In this document: positions 17,978 to 26,186 of the stretch, one piece after another | How the letters are laid out: each line of letters opens with the position of its first letter | How positions within the stretch are numbered: position 1 is the stretch's first letter | From: Mycobacterium sp. Marseille-P9652 | Lineage (GTDB): Bacteria > Actinomycetota > Actinomycetes > Mycobacteriales > Mycobacteriaceae | DNA: 55,262 nucleotides | Direction: 5' to 3' | Assembly: GCF_902652685.1 (NCBI RefSeq) | Contig: NZ_CACRUY010000036.1 | Coordinates: forward strand, 1-55,262 | Notes under the pieces: model-generated | The model's database searches: none | What the model was told of the DNA's origin: nothing | Seen by the model: only the letters and a program-made list of their open reading frames with translations | Position numbers and translations under genes: made by a program

Positions 17978-18691
17978 ATGCGAGTAACGGTGCTGAGCGG
18001 CGCGGGAATCTCCGCCGAGAGCGGCGTGCCGACCTTTCGGGACGACAAGAACGGACTGTGGGCCCGGTTCGACCCCTACGAGCTGTCCAGCACCCAAGGG
18101 TGGCGCGACAACCCGGAGCGGGTATGGGGCTGGTACCTGTGGCGTCATTACCTCGTCTCCAAGGTCGAGCCCAACGAGGGGCACCGCGCAATCGCCAGCT
18201 GGCAGCGGCACGTCGATGTCAGCGTGATCACCCAAAACGTCGACGACCTGCACGAGCGCGCGGGCAGCGTGCCGGTGCATCACCTGCACGGGAGCCTTTT
18301 CGAATTCCGTTGTGACCGTTGCGGTTTGCCCTATTCGGGCATGCTCCCGGAAATGCCCGAGCCGGCGCTGGAGGTGGAGCCCCCAGTATGCCACTGCGGC
18401 GGGCTGATCCGCCCCGACATCGTGTGGTTCGGTGAACCACTGCCCGACGAGCCGTGGCAGCGGGCGGTCGAAGCGACCGAATCCGCCGACGTCATGGTGG
18501 TGGTCGGGACCTCGGCGATCGTGTATCCCGCGGCCGGACTGCCCGAACTGGCGCTTTCACGCGGCATACCCGTCGTCGAGGTCAACCCGGAGGTGACGCC
18601 GCTTTCCCGGAGCGCCACCATCAGCGTGCGGGAGACCGCCAGCCAGGCGCTGCCCGAGTTGCTGCAGCGCCTGCCGGCGATGCTGAGCTAA
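17978..18691 (+). CDS. Sirtuin, NAD-dependent protein deacylase
   Basis: A 237-residue sirtuin. Visible elements are [14 protein letters not shown] (NAD site), [12 protein letters not shown], the catalytic histidine H104 in HLHGS, a zinc site (C112, C115, C138, C140) and [10 protein letters not shown]. The YLWR motif (Y53, R56) is the YxxR pair that, in SIRT5/CobB-type enzymes, binds negatively charged acyl groups, so desuccinylation in addition to deacetylation is expected. Known mycobacterial substrates include acyl-CoA synthetases. The ATG at 17978 is preferred over the upstream in-frame start 17897 because of the adjacent -10 element. Confidence 0.93.
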   Translation: MRVTVLSGAGISAESGVPTFRDDKNGLWARFDPYELSSTQGWRDNPERVWGWYLWRHYLVSKVEPNEGHRAIASWQRHVDVSVITQNVDDLHERAGSVPVHHLHGSLFEFRCDRCGLPYSGMLPEMPEPALEVEPPVCHCGGLIRPDIVWFGEPLPDEPWQRAVEATESADVMVVVGTSAIVYPAAGLPELALSRGIPVVEVNPEVTPLSRSATISVRETASQALPELLQRLPAMLS

Positions 18692-18732
18692 CCGAGTCTG
18701 CGCACAGATCGGGGTTCGTCCACAGAAACGCA

Positions 18733-18744
18733 CGCTGGGCGCAG
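18733..18744 (+). repeat. Intergenic repeat core, copy 1
   Basis: CGCTGGGCGCAG, found exactly again at 19684-19695 and 19834-19845. All three copies are intergenic around the DUF559 gene. Confidence 0.6.
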
Positions 18745-18786
18745 TTTCGATGAGGCGTTGTCCCCCGATTCGGCGATGCTGCCGCG

Positions 18787-19638
18787 GTGGACGAGCCGTT
18801 CATCGGCAGCGAAGCTCTGGCGGAGGGATCGCTGAGGCCGCATCAGCTCCGGTCGCGGTTCCGTGCCGTGTTCCCCAACGTCTACGTGCCGCGCGATCGT
18901 CAGGTGAGTTTTTGTGATCGCGCCGTGGCGGCGTGGCTCTGGTCGCACCGGCGGGGAGTGCTCGCGGGGTTGACCGCGGCCGCCTGGCACGGGTCGAGAT
19001 GGGTGGACGAGGACACGCCGGTGGAGTTGGTGTTCTCGAACGCGCGACCGCCTGCGGGGATACGCACCTACGACATGCGGCTGTCCCCGGACGAGTTCCA
19101 GGAGAGGCGAGGCATTCCGGTGACAACGCCTGCGCGTACGGCGTTCGACATCGGCAGGCGCGCGACGACGGGTGTCGCCGTCGCCCACCTCGACGCCCTC
19201 ATGCGAGCCACCGGCGTCGCGGTGCACGACATCGCCCTCGTCGCCGACCGGCACCGTGGCGCGCGGGGGCTTCGACAACTGGAGACGGCGCTCGACTTGG
19301 TGGACGCCGGTTCCCAGTCGCCCAAGGAAACCTGGTTGCGACTGCTGCTGATTCGCGCCGGCCTGCCGCGGCCCATAACCCAGATTCCCGTTCTGATCCC
19401 GGACGGCACCGCGAAGTATTACCTCGACATGGGGTGGCCGGACCTCATGGTCGCTGCCGAGTACGACGGCGAGCAACACCGGCTGGACCCGTGGCAATAC
19501 CGCAAGGACATCCGTCGATGGGAGGCGCTGGACCGAGTGGGCTGGATCGTCATCCGGGTGCTCGCGGCGGATCAGCCGTCGGAGATCGTCCGTCGCGTCC
19601 GCGACGCGCTCGACTTTCGCGCGTCGAGCCTGCGGTGA
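18787..19638 (+). CDS. AbiEi/DUF559-like protein with a VSR/PD-(D/E)xK nuclease fold
   Basis: A 283-residue protein. The N-terminal half resembles the AbiEi-type winged-helix and antitoxin-like region (HQLRSRFRAVFPNVYVPRD, then VLAGLTAAAWHG). The C-terminal part has the DUF559/Vsr-like core YLDMGWPDLMVAAEYDGEQH with acidic residues and a Glu-x-Asp pair, followed by WQYRKDIRRWEAL. Such proteins are common in actinobacterial genomes in many copies and may be nuclease-like; activity is unproven. It starts at GTG 18787. The 3' end is part of a 150-bp-offset duplication, so it sits in a repeat-rich, recombination-prone spot. Confidence 0.75.
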   Translation: MDEPFIGSEALAEGSLRPHQLRSRFRAVFPNVYVPRDRQVSFCDRAVAAWLWSHRRGVLAGLTAAAWHGSRWVDEDTPVELVFSNARPPAGIRTYDMRLSPDEFQERRGIPVTTPARTAFDIGRRATTGVAVAHLDALMRATGVAVHDIALVADRHRGARGLRQLETALDLVDAGSQSPKETWLRLLLIRAGLPRPITQIPVLIPDGTAKYYLDMGWPDLMVAAEYDGEQHRLDPWQYRKDIRRWEALDRVGWIVIRVLAADQPSEIVRRVRDALDFRASSLR

Positions 19639-19698
19639 GCGCGCCGACCCTGAGCCCAGATCGTGAAATTGCGCGAAATCACGCGCTGGGCGCAGTCT
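19589..19698 (+). repeat. Duplicated segment, copy A (3' end of the DUF559 gene and downstream)
   Basis: This stretch recurs at 19739-19848 with an offset of exactly 150 bp and few mismatches. It covers the last 17 codons of the DUF559 gene, the stop and about 60 bases beyond it. Confidence 0.85.
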
Positions 19699-19738
19699 CG
19701 GCATCGTTCGCCGCCGCGCTCAGCGCTCTCGCCTGAGG

Positions 19739-19848
19739 TCCGTCGCGTCCGCGACGCGCTCGACTTTCGCGCGTCGAGCCTGCGGTGAGCGCGCCGAGCC
19801 TGAGCCCAGGTCGAGGAATTGCGCGAAATGACGCGCTGGGCGCAGACT
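19739..19848 (+). repeat. Duplicated segment, copy B (partial gene-end duplicate)
   Basis: Near-identical copy of 19589-19698, including the same coding tail and stop of the DUF559 gene without the rest of the gene. It is non-coding here. Copy B runs directly into the 20-bp tandem repeats. Confidence 0.85.
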
Positions 19849-19920
19849 CAGCGCGGCCAGCGCAGACTCAGCGCGGCCAGCGCAGACTCGGCGCGGCCAG
19901 CGCAGACTCGGCGCGGCAAG
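19841..19920 (+). repeat. Four tandem copies of a 20-bp repeat
   Basis: Unit CGCAGACTCRGCGCGGCCAG is repeated at 19841, 19861, 19881 and 19901, with A at the variable position in the first two and G in the last two; the final unit ends AAG. There are no spacers, so this is a VNTR-like array, not CRISPR. The 306-bp gap 19639-19944 otherwise holds only the duplication above. Confidence 0.85.
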
Positions 19921-19944
19921 AAACGCGGCCCAAGAAACAGCCGC

Positions 19945-20586
19945 TTAAGGCCGGCGCGCGCGGCCCAGCAACAGTTCCGAAACGGGCATCGGCGCCCAGG
20001 CCGGCAGCGTCCACTCCCGCCGCGACGTGTCGACTTCGAAGCCCGCCTCGATGATCGAGCGCTCAGTGTCGCGATGGGTGTGGCAGTTGCCGAACAGCCT
20101 GGGCCACAGCGTCGCGTCGGCGAGCCGCTGAAAGCGGCCCCGCGCGCCGGCGCTCGCCACGTGTTCGAGATAGCGCAGCTCACCGCCCGGACGCAGCAAC
20201 GAGTAGAGCCGCCGCAAGACGCCCACCGGGTCGTGCACGGAGCACAGAACCAGCGAGCACACGATCGCGTCGAACGGCTCGTCACCGCTGATCCCCTCCG
20301 CGGTCTCGCTCACCACATCGACGTGGGTGGGCACGACGGCGGCCGCGGCGCGGGCCTGCTCGGCGAGGCGCGGCTCGGGCTCGACGGCCAGTACATGCTT
20401 CACGGACGCCGGGTAGTTCGGGAAGTTCGTCCCGATGCCGGCGCCCACCTCGAGCACGCGGCCCGACAGGCCGGCCAGGTTCTCCCGGCGCAGCGCCCGC
20501 ACCGCCTCGGTCTCATGCGAGGCGACGACGGGCCAGACCCGCGCGAAGAATGGGTTGTCGACCTTGACCGCCCCCGCCCGCGTCAT
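19945..20586 (-). CDS. Class I SAM-dependent methyltransferase (Rv1147-like)
   Basis: A 213-residue Methyltransf_11-type protein: motif I is VLEVGAGIGTNFPNYP, followed by AVEPEP, DAIVCSLVLCSV and LRPGGELRYLEHV. The C-terminal HTHRDTERSIIEAGFEV block is typical of ubiquinone/phospholipid methyltransferase relatives. Substrate unknown. ATG 20586 overlaps the stop of the TetR gene (ATGA), which fixes the start and links it to the mmpL13-tetR operon. A lipid or small-molecule methylation role linked to MmpL13 cargo is inference. Confidence 0.87.
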   Translation of the reverse strand: MTRAGAVKVDNPFFARVWPVVASHETEAVRALRRENLAGLSGRVLEVGAGIGTNFPNYPASVKHVLAVEPEPRLAEQARAAAAVVPTHVDVVSETAEGISGDEPFDAIVCSLVLCSVHDPVGVLRRLYSLLRPGGELRYLEHVASAGARGRFQRLADATLWPRLFGNCHTHRDTERSIIEAGFEVDTSRREWTLPAWAPMPVSELLLGRARRP

Positions 20587-21284
20587 CGCCGCGCTCCCCG
20601 CGGCGACCGGTGCGCGGTCACCCACTCGGCCAGCAGCCGGGGGGTGGAGTCGGTGTCGCAGTAGCCGATCACCACCTGCCCGCAGAAGACCGAGCACAGC
20701 ACCCGGTCGGCGAACGCCTCGGCGTCTCCGAATGGCAAGTGCGGCTTGGAAATCAGCATGGCCGCCACCCCGTGTGCCGCGCTCCACACCTGCAGGGCGA
20801 CCTTGGTCGGGTCGTCCTCCGAGAGGTAGACGCCGTCGTCCATCAATTTCTGCACGGTGTCACGCATGTGCGTGAAGGCCGAGCTGTCGAGTGTCACGTC
20901 GACGCTGCTCCCCGACCGCCACTCGCCCATGGTGGCGATCCGGTACAGCTCCGGGTTCTGGATGGCGAAGCGGACGTAGGCCAGGCCTTGGGCGCGTAAT
21001 ACCTCGACCGCGGAGGTGCGTTCGGCGCTCACCCGCTGCATTTCCACGTCGAGCTTTTCGAAGTAGCGGGCGCACACCGCGTCCATCAGCGCCTCTTTGT
21101 CGGCGAAGTGCAGATAGATCGACGGCGGTGTGACGCCCACCCGCTGGGCCACCGAACGGATCGACACCGACCTCGCGTGCCCGGTTTCCAGCAGCAGACC
21201 GGTGGCGGCATCGAGGATCTCGTCGCGGAGCCGTTCACCGGAACCGCGGGGCGCACGCGCGCGCCGGAGGCCCTCAATCGCCAC
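20583..21284 (-). CDS. TetR-family transcriptional regulator
   Basis: A 233-residue TetR protein with an N-terminal helix-turn-helix (SIRSVAQRVGVTPPSIYLHF, then DKEALMDAVCARYF) and an all-helical ligand domain. GTG 21284, one base after the mmpL13 stop, is taken as the start; TTG 21293 inside the mmpL13 end is the alternative. An inverted repeat, ACCAA-TG-TTGGT, spans this junction. It is sandwiched between mmpL13 and a methyltransferase gene, so it probably regulates this operon, including itself, in response to an exported or modified lipid-like ligand. Confidence 0.88.
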   Translation of the reverse strand: MAIEGLRRARAPRGSGERLRDEILDAATGLLLETGHARSVSIRSVAQRVGVTPPSIYLHFADKEALMDAVCARYFEKLDVEMQRVSAERTSAVEVLRAQGLAYVRFAIQNPELYRIATMGEWRSGSSVDVTLDSSAFTHMRDTVQKLMDDGVYLSEDDPTKVALQVWSAAHGVAAMLISKPHLPFGDAEAFADRVLCSVFCGQVVIGYCDTDSTPRLLAEWVTAHRSPRGARR

Positions 21285-21285
21285 G

Positions 21286-23610
21286 TCAACCAATGTTGGT
21301 CACCGACTCCCTGATCTCCCTGCCGTTGTGCTCGACCGGCGCCCCGGTCGGCTCGACGGGGGCCGGTGCGGGGGCGGGCCCCTCGCTGATGCCGAACCGC
21401 TCGTGCAACCAGGCCAGGGGCTTTGGCGCCCACCAGTTCCAGCGGCCCATGACGTGCATGAACGCCGGAACCAACACCATACGCACCAGGGTGGCGTCAG
21501 CAAACACCGCGAGCGTAAGCCCCAGACCGAACATTCGCATGAATGACACGTGAGCGGCGATCAGGGCCGCGAACGACATCGACATCACCAGCGCGGCGGC
21601 GGTGATCACCCGCCCGGTGCGGGCCACGCCGTGCGCGACGGCCTCGTCGTTGGCGGCATTCGCCTCGGCCGCACCGGCCTTCGCCGGTCGGTATTCGAGC
21701 CAGTACTCGCGGATCCGCGAGATCAGGAACACCTCGTAGTCCATCGACAGGCCGAACGCGATGCAGAACAGCAACACCGGCATGTTGGCCACCAGCGTGC
21801 CGCTGGGGGTGGTTCCCAACGCGCCGAGATGCCCGTCCTGGAAGATCCACACCAGCGCTCCGAAGGCCGCGCTCAGCGACAGCACATTGCAGGCCAGCGC
21901 TTTGAGCGGCAGCACCAGGCTGCCGGTCAGCAGGAACAGCAGCGCGAAGGTGATCGCGGCCATCAGTCCCAGGACGAGCGGCAGCCGCTCGGTCACCGCG
22001 TCCACGCTGTCGCGGTTGATCTGGGCGAAGCCGGCCATCTCGACCGCCCGGCCGGCGGGCCCGCGAACCTCGTGCAACCGCCTGAGCTGGGCGTCGGAGG
22101 CCTTGGAGAACAGCGGTGCGGCGCTGTTGACGGTCAAAAACGCGCTGCCGTCCGCCGTCCCGGTGGCCGCGGCCGGCGGTCCGACCCGGTTGCCGGCGAC
22201 GAACGTCCCGCTGGGCGCGCTCACGGCGGAAACGTCGGGGACCCGGGACAGGTCGGCGGCGTAGTTGTCGAGGTCGGCGGGGCCGAGCCCGCGGACGTCG
22301 GGCACGACGATCGGCACCGCCGTCGCCGAGTCGGTGGCGAAGTTGGTGCGCAGCTGATCGCCGACCTGGTGCGACGATGCCGAGCGGGGCAGCACGCGGT
22401 CGTCGGGGAAACCCCATTTGACCGAGAAGAACGGCAGCCCCAGCAGCGCCATCAGCGCGACCACGGCCGCGCCGATCGGCAGCCAGCGCCGCATGACGAA
22501 CTTGCTCGACCGGTACCAGAAGAGCTGCTCGACGGGCTTGTGCACCGGTTCCGGACGGCGCAGGGCCCGGCGCACCAGCCGGCGGACGTCGAGCGCGTCG
22601 AGCTTCGGGCCGAGCAGGACGATCGCGGCGGGGGTCAGCACGATCGAGGCGGTGGCCACGAAGGCCACCGTGGCCACCCCGGCGTAGGCGAACGACTTGA
22701 GGAAGTACATCGGGAACAGCGCGGTGGCCGACATCGACAGCGCCACGGTGACGGCGGAGAACAGCACAGTGCGGCCGGACGTGGCCATGGTCCGGATCAG
22801 CGCCTGTTCGCGGTCACATCCGTCGGCCAACTCGTCCCGATAACGGCTGACGATCAGCAGTGTGTAGTCGATCGCGAGGGCCAGACCCAGCGCCGTGCTG
22901 AGGTTGAGCGCGAAAATCGAGACTTCGGTGGTGAAGGTGATAAGCCGCAGCACCGTCATCGAGCCGACGACCGCCAGGGCGCCGAGCGTCATGGGCAGGG
23001 CCGCCGCCAGCAGGCCGCCGAACACCCAAACCAGCACCAGGAAGCTCAGCGGGATCGCGATGACCTCCATGACCAGGAGGTCTTCCTGATTCTGCTTATT
23101 GATCTGGGCGTACTCCATGGCCGAGCCACCGGCACGGACGGAAACCCCGTCACGGTCGTGAACGAACTGGTCGGACAGCGTCTGGGCGTTCTTCTGGGCG
23201 TTGTTCTCGCCGCCCTTGAGGTTGACGACGATCAGCCCCGACTTCCCGTCGCTGCTGGTCAGGTTCTTCGCGGCCTGCGGCGGCGCCGTCCACGGCGCCG
23301 TCACGTTGTAGACCAGCGGCGACTGCCGCAGATCGTCGGCGAGGCCGGTGGCGACCTTGCGCGCCTGGTCGCTGTCGACGCCCCCCGGCGCCGTCACCAG
23401 GATCAGCATCTGCTGGCCGCTCTGCCCGAACTTGTCGCTCAACACGGCGATGGCGCGGGCCGACTCCGAGTGGGGGTCCTGAAAGCCGCCGGGCGACAAG
23501 CTGTCGGCGACGGGAATGCCGAACACCGCCGCGGCGACGAAGATGAGGAACCAGATCGCAACGATCCGCCGAGGCGCCGCAATGGCCAGTCGAGCGATCC
23601 GTTGCAACAT
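21286..23610 (-). CDS. mmpL13: MmpL13, RND-superfamily transporter (intact)
   Basis: A 774-residue MmpL protein. Architecture by eye: TM1 at about 13-34, a first periplasmic domain (about 45-190), five TMs, a large loop near 340-370, TM7, a second periplasmic domain (about 400-520), then TMs 8-12 and a charged tail. The motifs SMDYEVFLISRIREYW (after TM 9) and ALAIDYTLLIVSRYRDEL are the usual MmpL signatures with the proton-relay Asp-Tyr pairs. MmpL proteins export lipids or siderophores. In M. tuberculosis this locus is split into mmpL13a and mmpL13b; here the frame is continuous. First gene of mmpL13-tetR-methyltransferase. Confidence 0.93.
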   Translation of the reverse strand: MLQRIARLAIAAPRRIVAIWFLIFVAAAVFGIPVADSLSPGGFQDPHSESARAIAVLSDKFGQSGQQMLILVTAPGGVDSDQARKVATGLADDLRQSPLVYNVTAPWTAPPQAAKNLTSSDGKSGLIVVNLKGGENNAQKNAQTLSDQFVHDRDGVSVRAGGSAMEYAQINKQNQEDLLVMEVIAIPLSFLVLVWVFGGLLAAALPMTLGALAVVGSMTVLRLITFTTEVSIFALNLSTALGLALAIDYTLLIVSRYRDELADGCDREQALIRTMATSGRTVLFSAVTVALSMSATALFPMYFLKSFAYAGVATVAFVATASIVLTPAAIVLLGPKLDALDVRRLVRRALRRPEPVHKPVEQLFWYRSSKFVMRRWLPIGAAVVALMALLGLPFFSVKWGFPDDRVLPRSASSHQVGDQLRTNFATDSATAVPIVVPDVRGLGPADLDNYAADLSRVPDVSAVSAPSGTFVAGNRVGPPAAATGTADGSAFLTVNSAAPLFSKASDAQLRRLHEVRGPAGRAVEMAGFAQINRDSVDAVTERLPLVLGLMAAITFALLFLLTGSLVLPLKALACNVLSLSAAFGALVWIFQDGHLGALGTTPSGTLVANMPVLLFCIAFGLSMDYEVFLISRIREYWLEYRPAKAGAAEANAANDEAVAHGVARTGRVITAAALVMSMSFAALIAAHVSFMRMFGLGLTLAVFADATLVRMVLVPAFMHVMGRWNWWAPKPLAWLHERFGISEGPAPAPAPVEPTGAPVEHNGREIRESVTNIG

Positions 23611-23664
23611 GTTCGAGCCCTCCCCGTCAGCCGGTGCCCCACGCCCGGCCGCTCTATCCGCGCA

Positions 23665-23694
23665 AACTTACCGGCGCTAACTTACAGGTGTCAA
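23665..23694 (-). promoter_or_regulatory. mmpL13 promoter with a direct repeat
   Basis: On the minus strand TTGACA (23689-23694) and TAAGTT (23665-23670) are 18 bases apart, a near-consensus sigma-A promoter. On the plus strand the heptamer AACTTAC occurs at 23665-23671 and 23679-23685, a 14-bp period covering the -10 and spacer, which could be a regulator site. Confidence 0.6.
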
Positions 23695-23902
23695 ACAACG
23701 CCATGGCTTGTAAACGGGTGGGCCGGAGGCCAAGTTCAACGCGGCGCGAAAACCACGGCGACACTAAGAATCCGGCAAGAAAACGGGGCGAGAAAGGCCC
23801 GCTCAAGGCCGCAATCCCGGCCGCGACCCCGAAAAACCTACCCGCCGGTAAATTGCCACCATTTTCCGAATCGCGACTCAAAGATTCCTTAGAGCCGGCC
23901 CA

Positions 23903-23908
23903 TACGCT
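23903..23908 (+). promoter_or_regulatory. -10 element of the small acidic ORF
   Basis: TACGCT, seven bases before ATG 23916, suggests a leaderless transcript. Confidence 0.45.
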
Positions 23909-23915
23909 CAGTGTC

Positions 23916-24047
23916 ATGTGGATCGACGACACAAGTGCCGACGTCATCAAGGCCGACTTCGAGGCCCTCTACCACGGCGACATGTTGGTCGAGGGGGAGA
24001 CCTCGGAGCAGTTCGAGGACTACCAGCCCCTCCCGACGGCGAGTTGA
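23916..24047 (+). CDS. Small acidic protein, 43 aa
   Basis: The frame encodes MWIDDTSADVIKADFEALYH and ends DYQPLPTAS, strongly acidic with a short amphipathic helix. No family recognised. It is supported as a gene by the -10 element seven bases upstream, acidic protein-like composition, a second small ORF directly after it and a strong terminator downstream. It could be a regulatory peptide, a modified-peptide precursor or a small adaptor; none of these is shown. Confidence 0.55.
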   Translation: MWIDDTSADVIKADFEALYHGDMLVEGETSEQFEDYQPLPTAS

Positions 24048-24056
24048 GGTAGATCA

Positions 24057-24119
24057 TGAGCATGCTTGCACGGTTACTGATGGCCGAACCCGCCGTGAGC
24101 CGGTGGTTCCGCCGCTAGG
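24057..24119 (+). CDS. Very small basic ORF, 20 aa
   Basis: ATG 24057 opens MSMLARLLMAEPAVSRWFRR and stops at TAG. GAGGT lies about five bases before it. The peptide is basic and amphipathic, in contrast to the acidic ORF just upstream. It may simply be chance, but the ribosome site, spacing and terminator make a two-peptide message plausible. Confidence 0.35.
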
Positions 24120-24139
24120 TGAACCTCAGTGAAAACGTC

Positions 24140-24170
24140 AGCCCCCCGCGCATCGCGGGGGGCTTTCGTT
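24140..24170 (+). terminator. Rho-independent terminator
   Basis: An 11-bp perfect stem, A + GCCCCCCGCG (24140-24150) with CGCGGGGGGC + T (24154-24164), loop CAT, followed by TTCGTT. This is one of the few canonical intrinsic terminators in the window and ends the small-ORF transcript. It can also act on the minus strand, although the gene there converges from the other side. Confidence 0.8.
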
Positions 24171-24189
24171 ATGTCGGGGCGCTGAAATC

Positions 24190-24942
<753 letters not shown>

Positions 24943-24961
24943 CCGAGTCCTTCCCTATCCA

Positions 24962-24986
24962 GCCAACCAGTTGGTTGGCGACTATA
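24962..24986 (-). promoter_or_regulatory. Operator-like inverted repeat and -10 element before the SDR gene
   Basis: GCCAACCA-GT-TGGTTGGC (24962-24979) is a perfect 8-bp inverted repeat and includes CCAAC-CA-GTTGG. On the minus strand TATAGT (24981-24986) lies just upstream of it, overlapping the mcr stop codon, so a repressor on the repeat would cover the transcription start. Confidence 0.6.
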
Positions 24987-26067
24987 CCCAGTCGCCGAGG
25001 ATCGTCTCGACGTCGGTCACCGGCGCGGACGGAGGCCGCGGCCTGTCGGTCGCGGTGCGGGAGAACCGCGGCGCGGGCAACGGCTGCAGTCCGCCGTCGA
25101 CCTCGTAGAAGGTGTTGCGTTCGGTGATGTGCGGCTCGCTCTGCACCTCCCCGAACGCCAGGACGGGCGTCACGCAGGCATCGGAGTCGGCGAACACCTT
25201 GGCCCAGTGGTCGCGGTCCTGGCTTGCGAACCTCTCGGTCAGGGCCGCCCGCAGCTCGGGCCAACGGCCGACGTCGTTCTGCCCGGGCAGGTTGGCGGGA
25301 TCCAGGCCGAGGCCGGCCAGCATGGCGGCGTAGAACTGCGGCTCGATGGCGCCGACGGCGACGTAGCGCCCGTCGGCGCACTCGTAGGTGTCGTAGTAGG
25401 GGGCGCCGCCGTCGAGCATGTTGGTGCCGCGCGCGTCCGACCACATGCCCATCGAGCGCATCGACCACATCATCTGGATGAGCATGCTGGAGCCGTCGAC
25501 CATTGCGGCGTCGACGACCTGTCCCTTGCCCGAGTGCTGCCGCTCCCACAGCGCCGACAGGATTCCCAGGAGCAGGAACATCGAGCCACCGCCGAAATCG
25601 CCGACCAGGTTCAGGGGCGGCACTGGACGCTCGCCCGCCCGGCCGATCGCGTGCAGGATCCCGTTGAGCGAGATGTAGTTGATGTCGTGACCCGCCTGCT
25701 GGCTGCGCGGGCCCGTCTGTCCCCAGCCCGTCATCCGGCCGTAGACCAGTCGGTCGTTGACCTTTGCGCAGTCCTCGGGTCCCAGCCCGAGGCGCTCGGT
25801 GACGCCGGGACGGTAGCCCTCGATCAGCACGTCGGCCTTGGCCACGAGGCGGAGCACCGCCTCGCGGCCCTCGTCGGACTTGAGATCGGCCGTCACGACG
25901 CGGCGGTTGCGCATCATCGCGTCGCGGGCGGCACCCCGGGGGCCGCCGGTCGGCCGGTCGATGCGGACGACGTCGGCGCCGAGGTCACCGAGAATCATCG
26001 CGGCGTGTGGGCCGGGTCCGATGCCGGCAAGTTCGATGACGCGCAGCCCTCTCAACGGTCCAGCCAT
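24982..26067 (-). CDS. mcr: Alpha-methylacyl-CoA racemase
   Basis: A 361-residue CoA-transferase family III protein. The catalytic residues known from M. tuberculosis MCR are all present one residue shifted: H127 and D157 as the proton shuttle and E242. [11 protein letters not shown] and the CoA-binding PTGGPRG segment are intact. The enzyme interconverts (R)- and (S)-2-methylacyl-CoA so that branched fatty acids and the sterol side chain can enter beta-oxidation. ATG 26067 ([15 protein letters not shown]) was chosen over the 50-codon upstream extension because the family starts there; AGGGAT is the likely ribosome site. Confidence 0.94.
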   Translation of the reverse strand: MAGPLRGLRVIELAGIGPGPHAAMILGDLGADVVRIDRPTGGPRGAARDAMMRNRRVVTADLKSDEGREAVLRLVAKADVLIEGYRPGVTERLGLGPEDCAKVNDRLVYGRMTGWGQTGPRSQQAGHDINYISLNGILHAIGRAGERPVPPLNLVGDFGGGSMFLLLGILSALWERQHSGKGQVVDAAMVDGSSMLIQMMWSMRSMGMWSDARGTNMLDGGAPYYDTYECADGRYVAVGAIEPQFYAAMLAGLGLDPANLPGQNDVGRWPELRAALTERFASQDRDHWAKVFADSDACVTPVLAFGEVQSEPHITERNTFYEVDGGLQPLPAPRFSRTATDRPRPPSAPVTDVETILGDWV

Positions 26068-26174
26068 ATCCCTGAAAGACCTTTCGTCCACTCTGACGCA
26101 CCCGGTGACAACCGGCCGTTCGCATCTTCGCAGCCGACGCGCGCGGGCGCGCACCGGGTGGCTCTCCGGGCCAC

Positions 26175-26180
26175 TAGGGT
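26175..26180 (+). promoter_or_regulatory. -10 element of a probable leaderless crotonase transcript
   Basis: TAGGGT followed by six bases and ATG 26187. No ribosome site is visible. Confidence 0.5.
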
Positions 26181-26186
26181 GAGCGC

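Larger units (their letters stand above)
23611..23915. other. 305-bp region between mmpL13 and the small ORFs
   Basis: Apart from the mmpL13 promoter near 23665-23694 and the -10 element at 23903, I see no gene. The DNA is less GC-rich than the flanks and has A-rich tracts (23740-23890). A plus-strand frame stays open from 23634 into the small ORF at 23916, but its upstream part has no protein-like character. Confidence 0.5.

Noticed and set aside
19841-19920. Possible CRISPR array
   Set aside because: The 20-bp units are head-to-tail without spacers and no cas genes are near.
21288-21299. ACCAA-TG-TTGGT inverted repeat as an operator
   Set aside because: It falls in the last codons of mmpL13 and there is no promoter nearby; mentioned with the TetR gene but not claimed as a site.
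21550-23892. Plus-strand open frame of about 780 codons antisense to mmpL13
   Set aside because: Low-complexity charged translation; the minus strand encodes an intact MmpL protein with conserved motifs.
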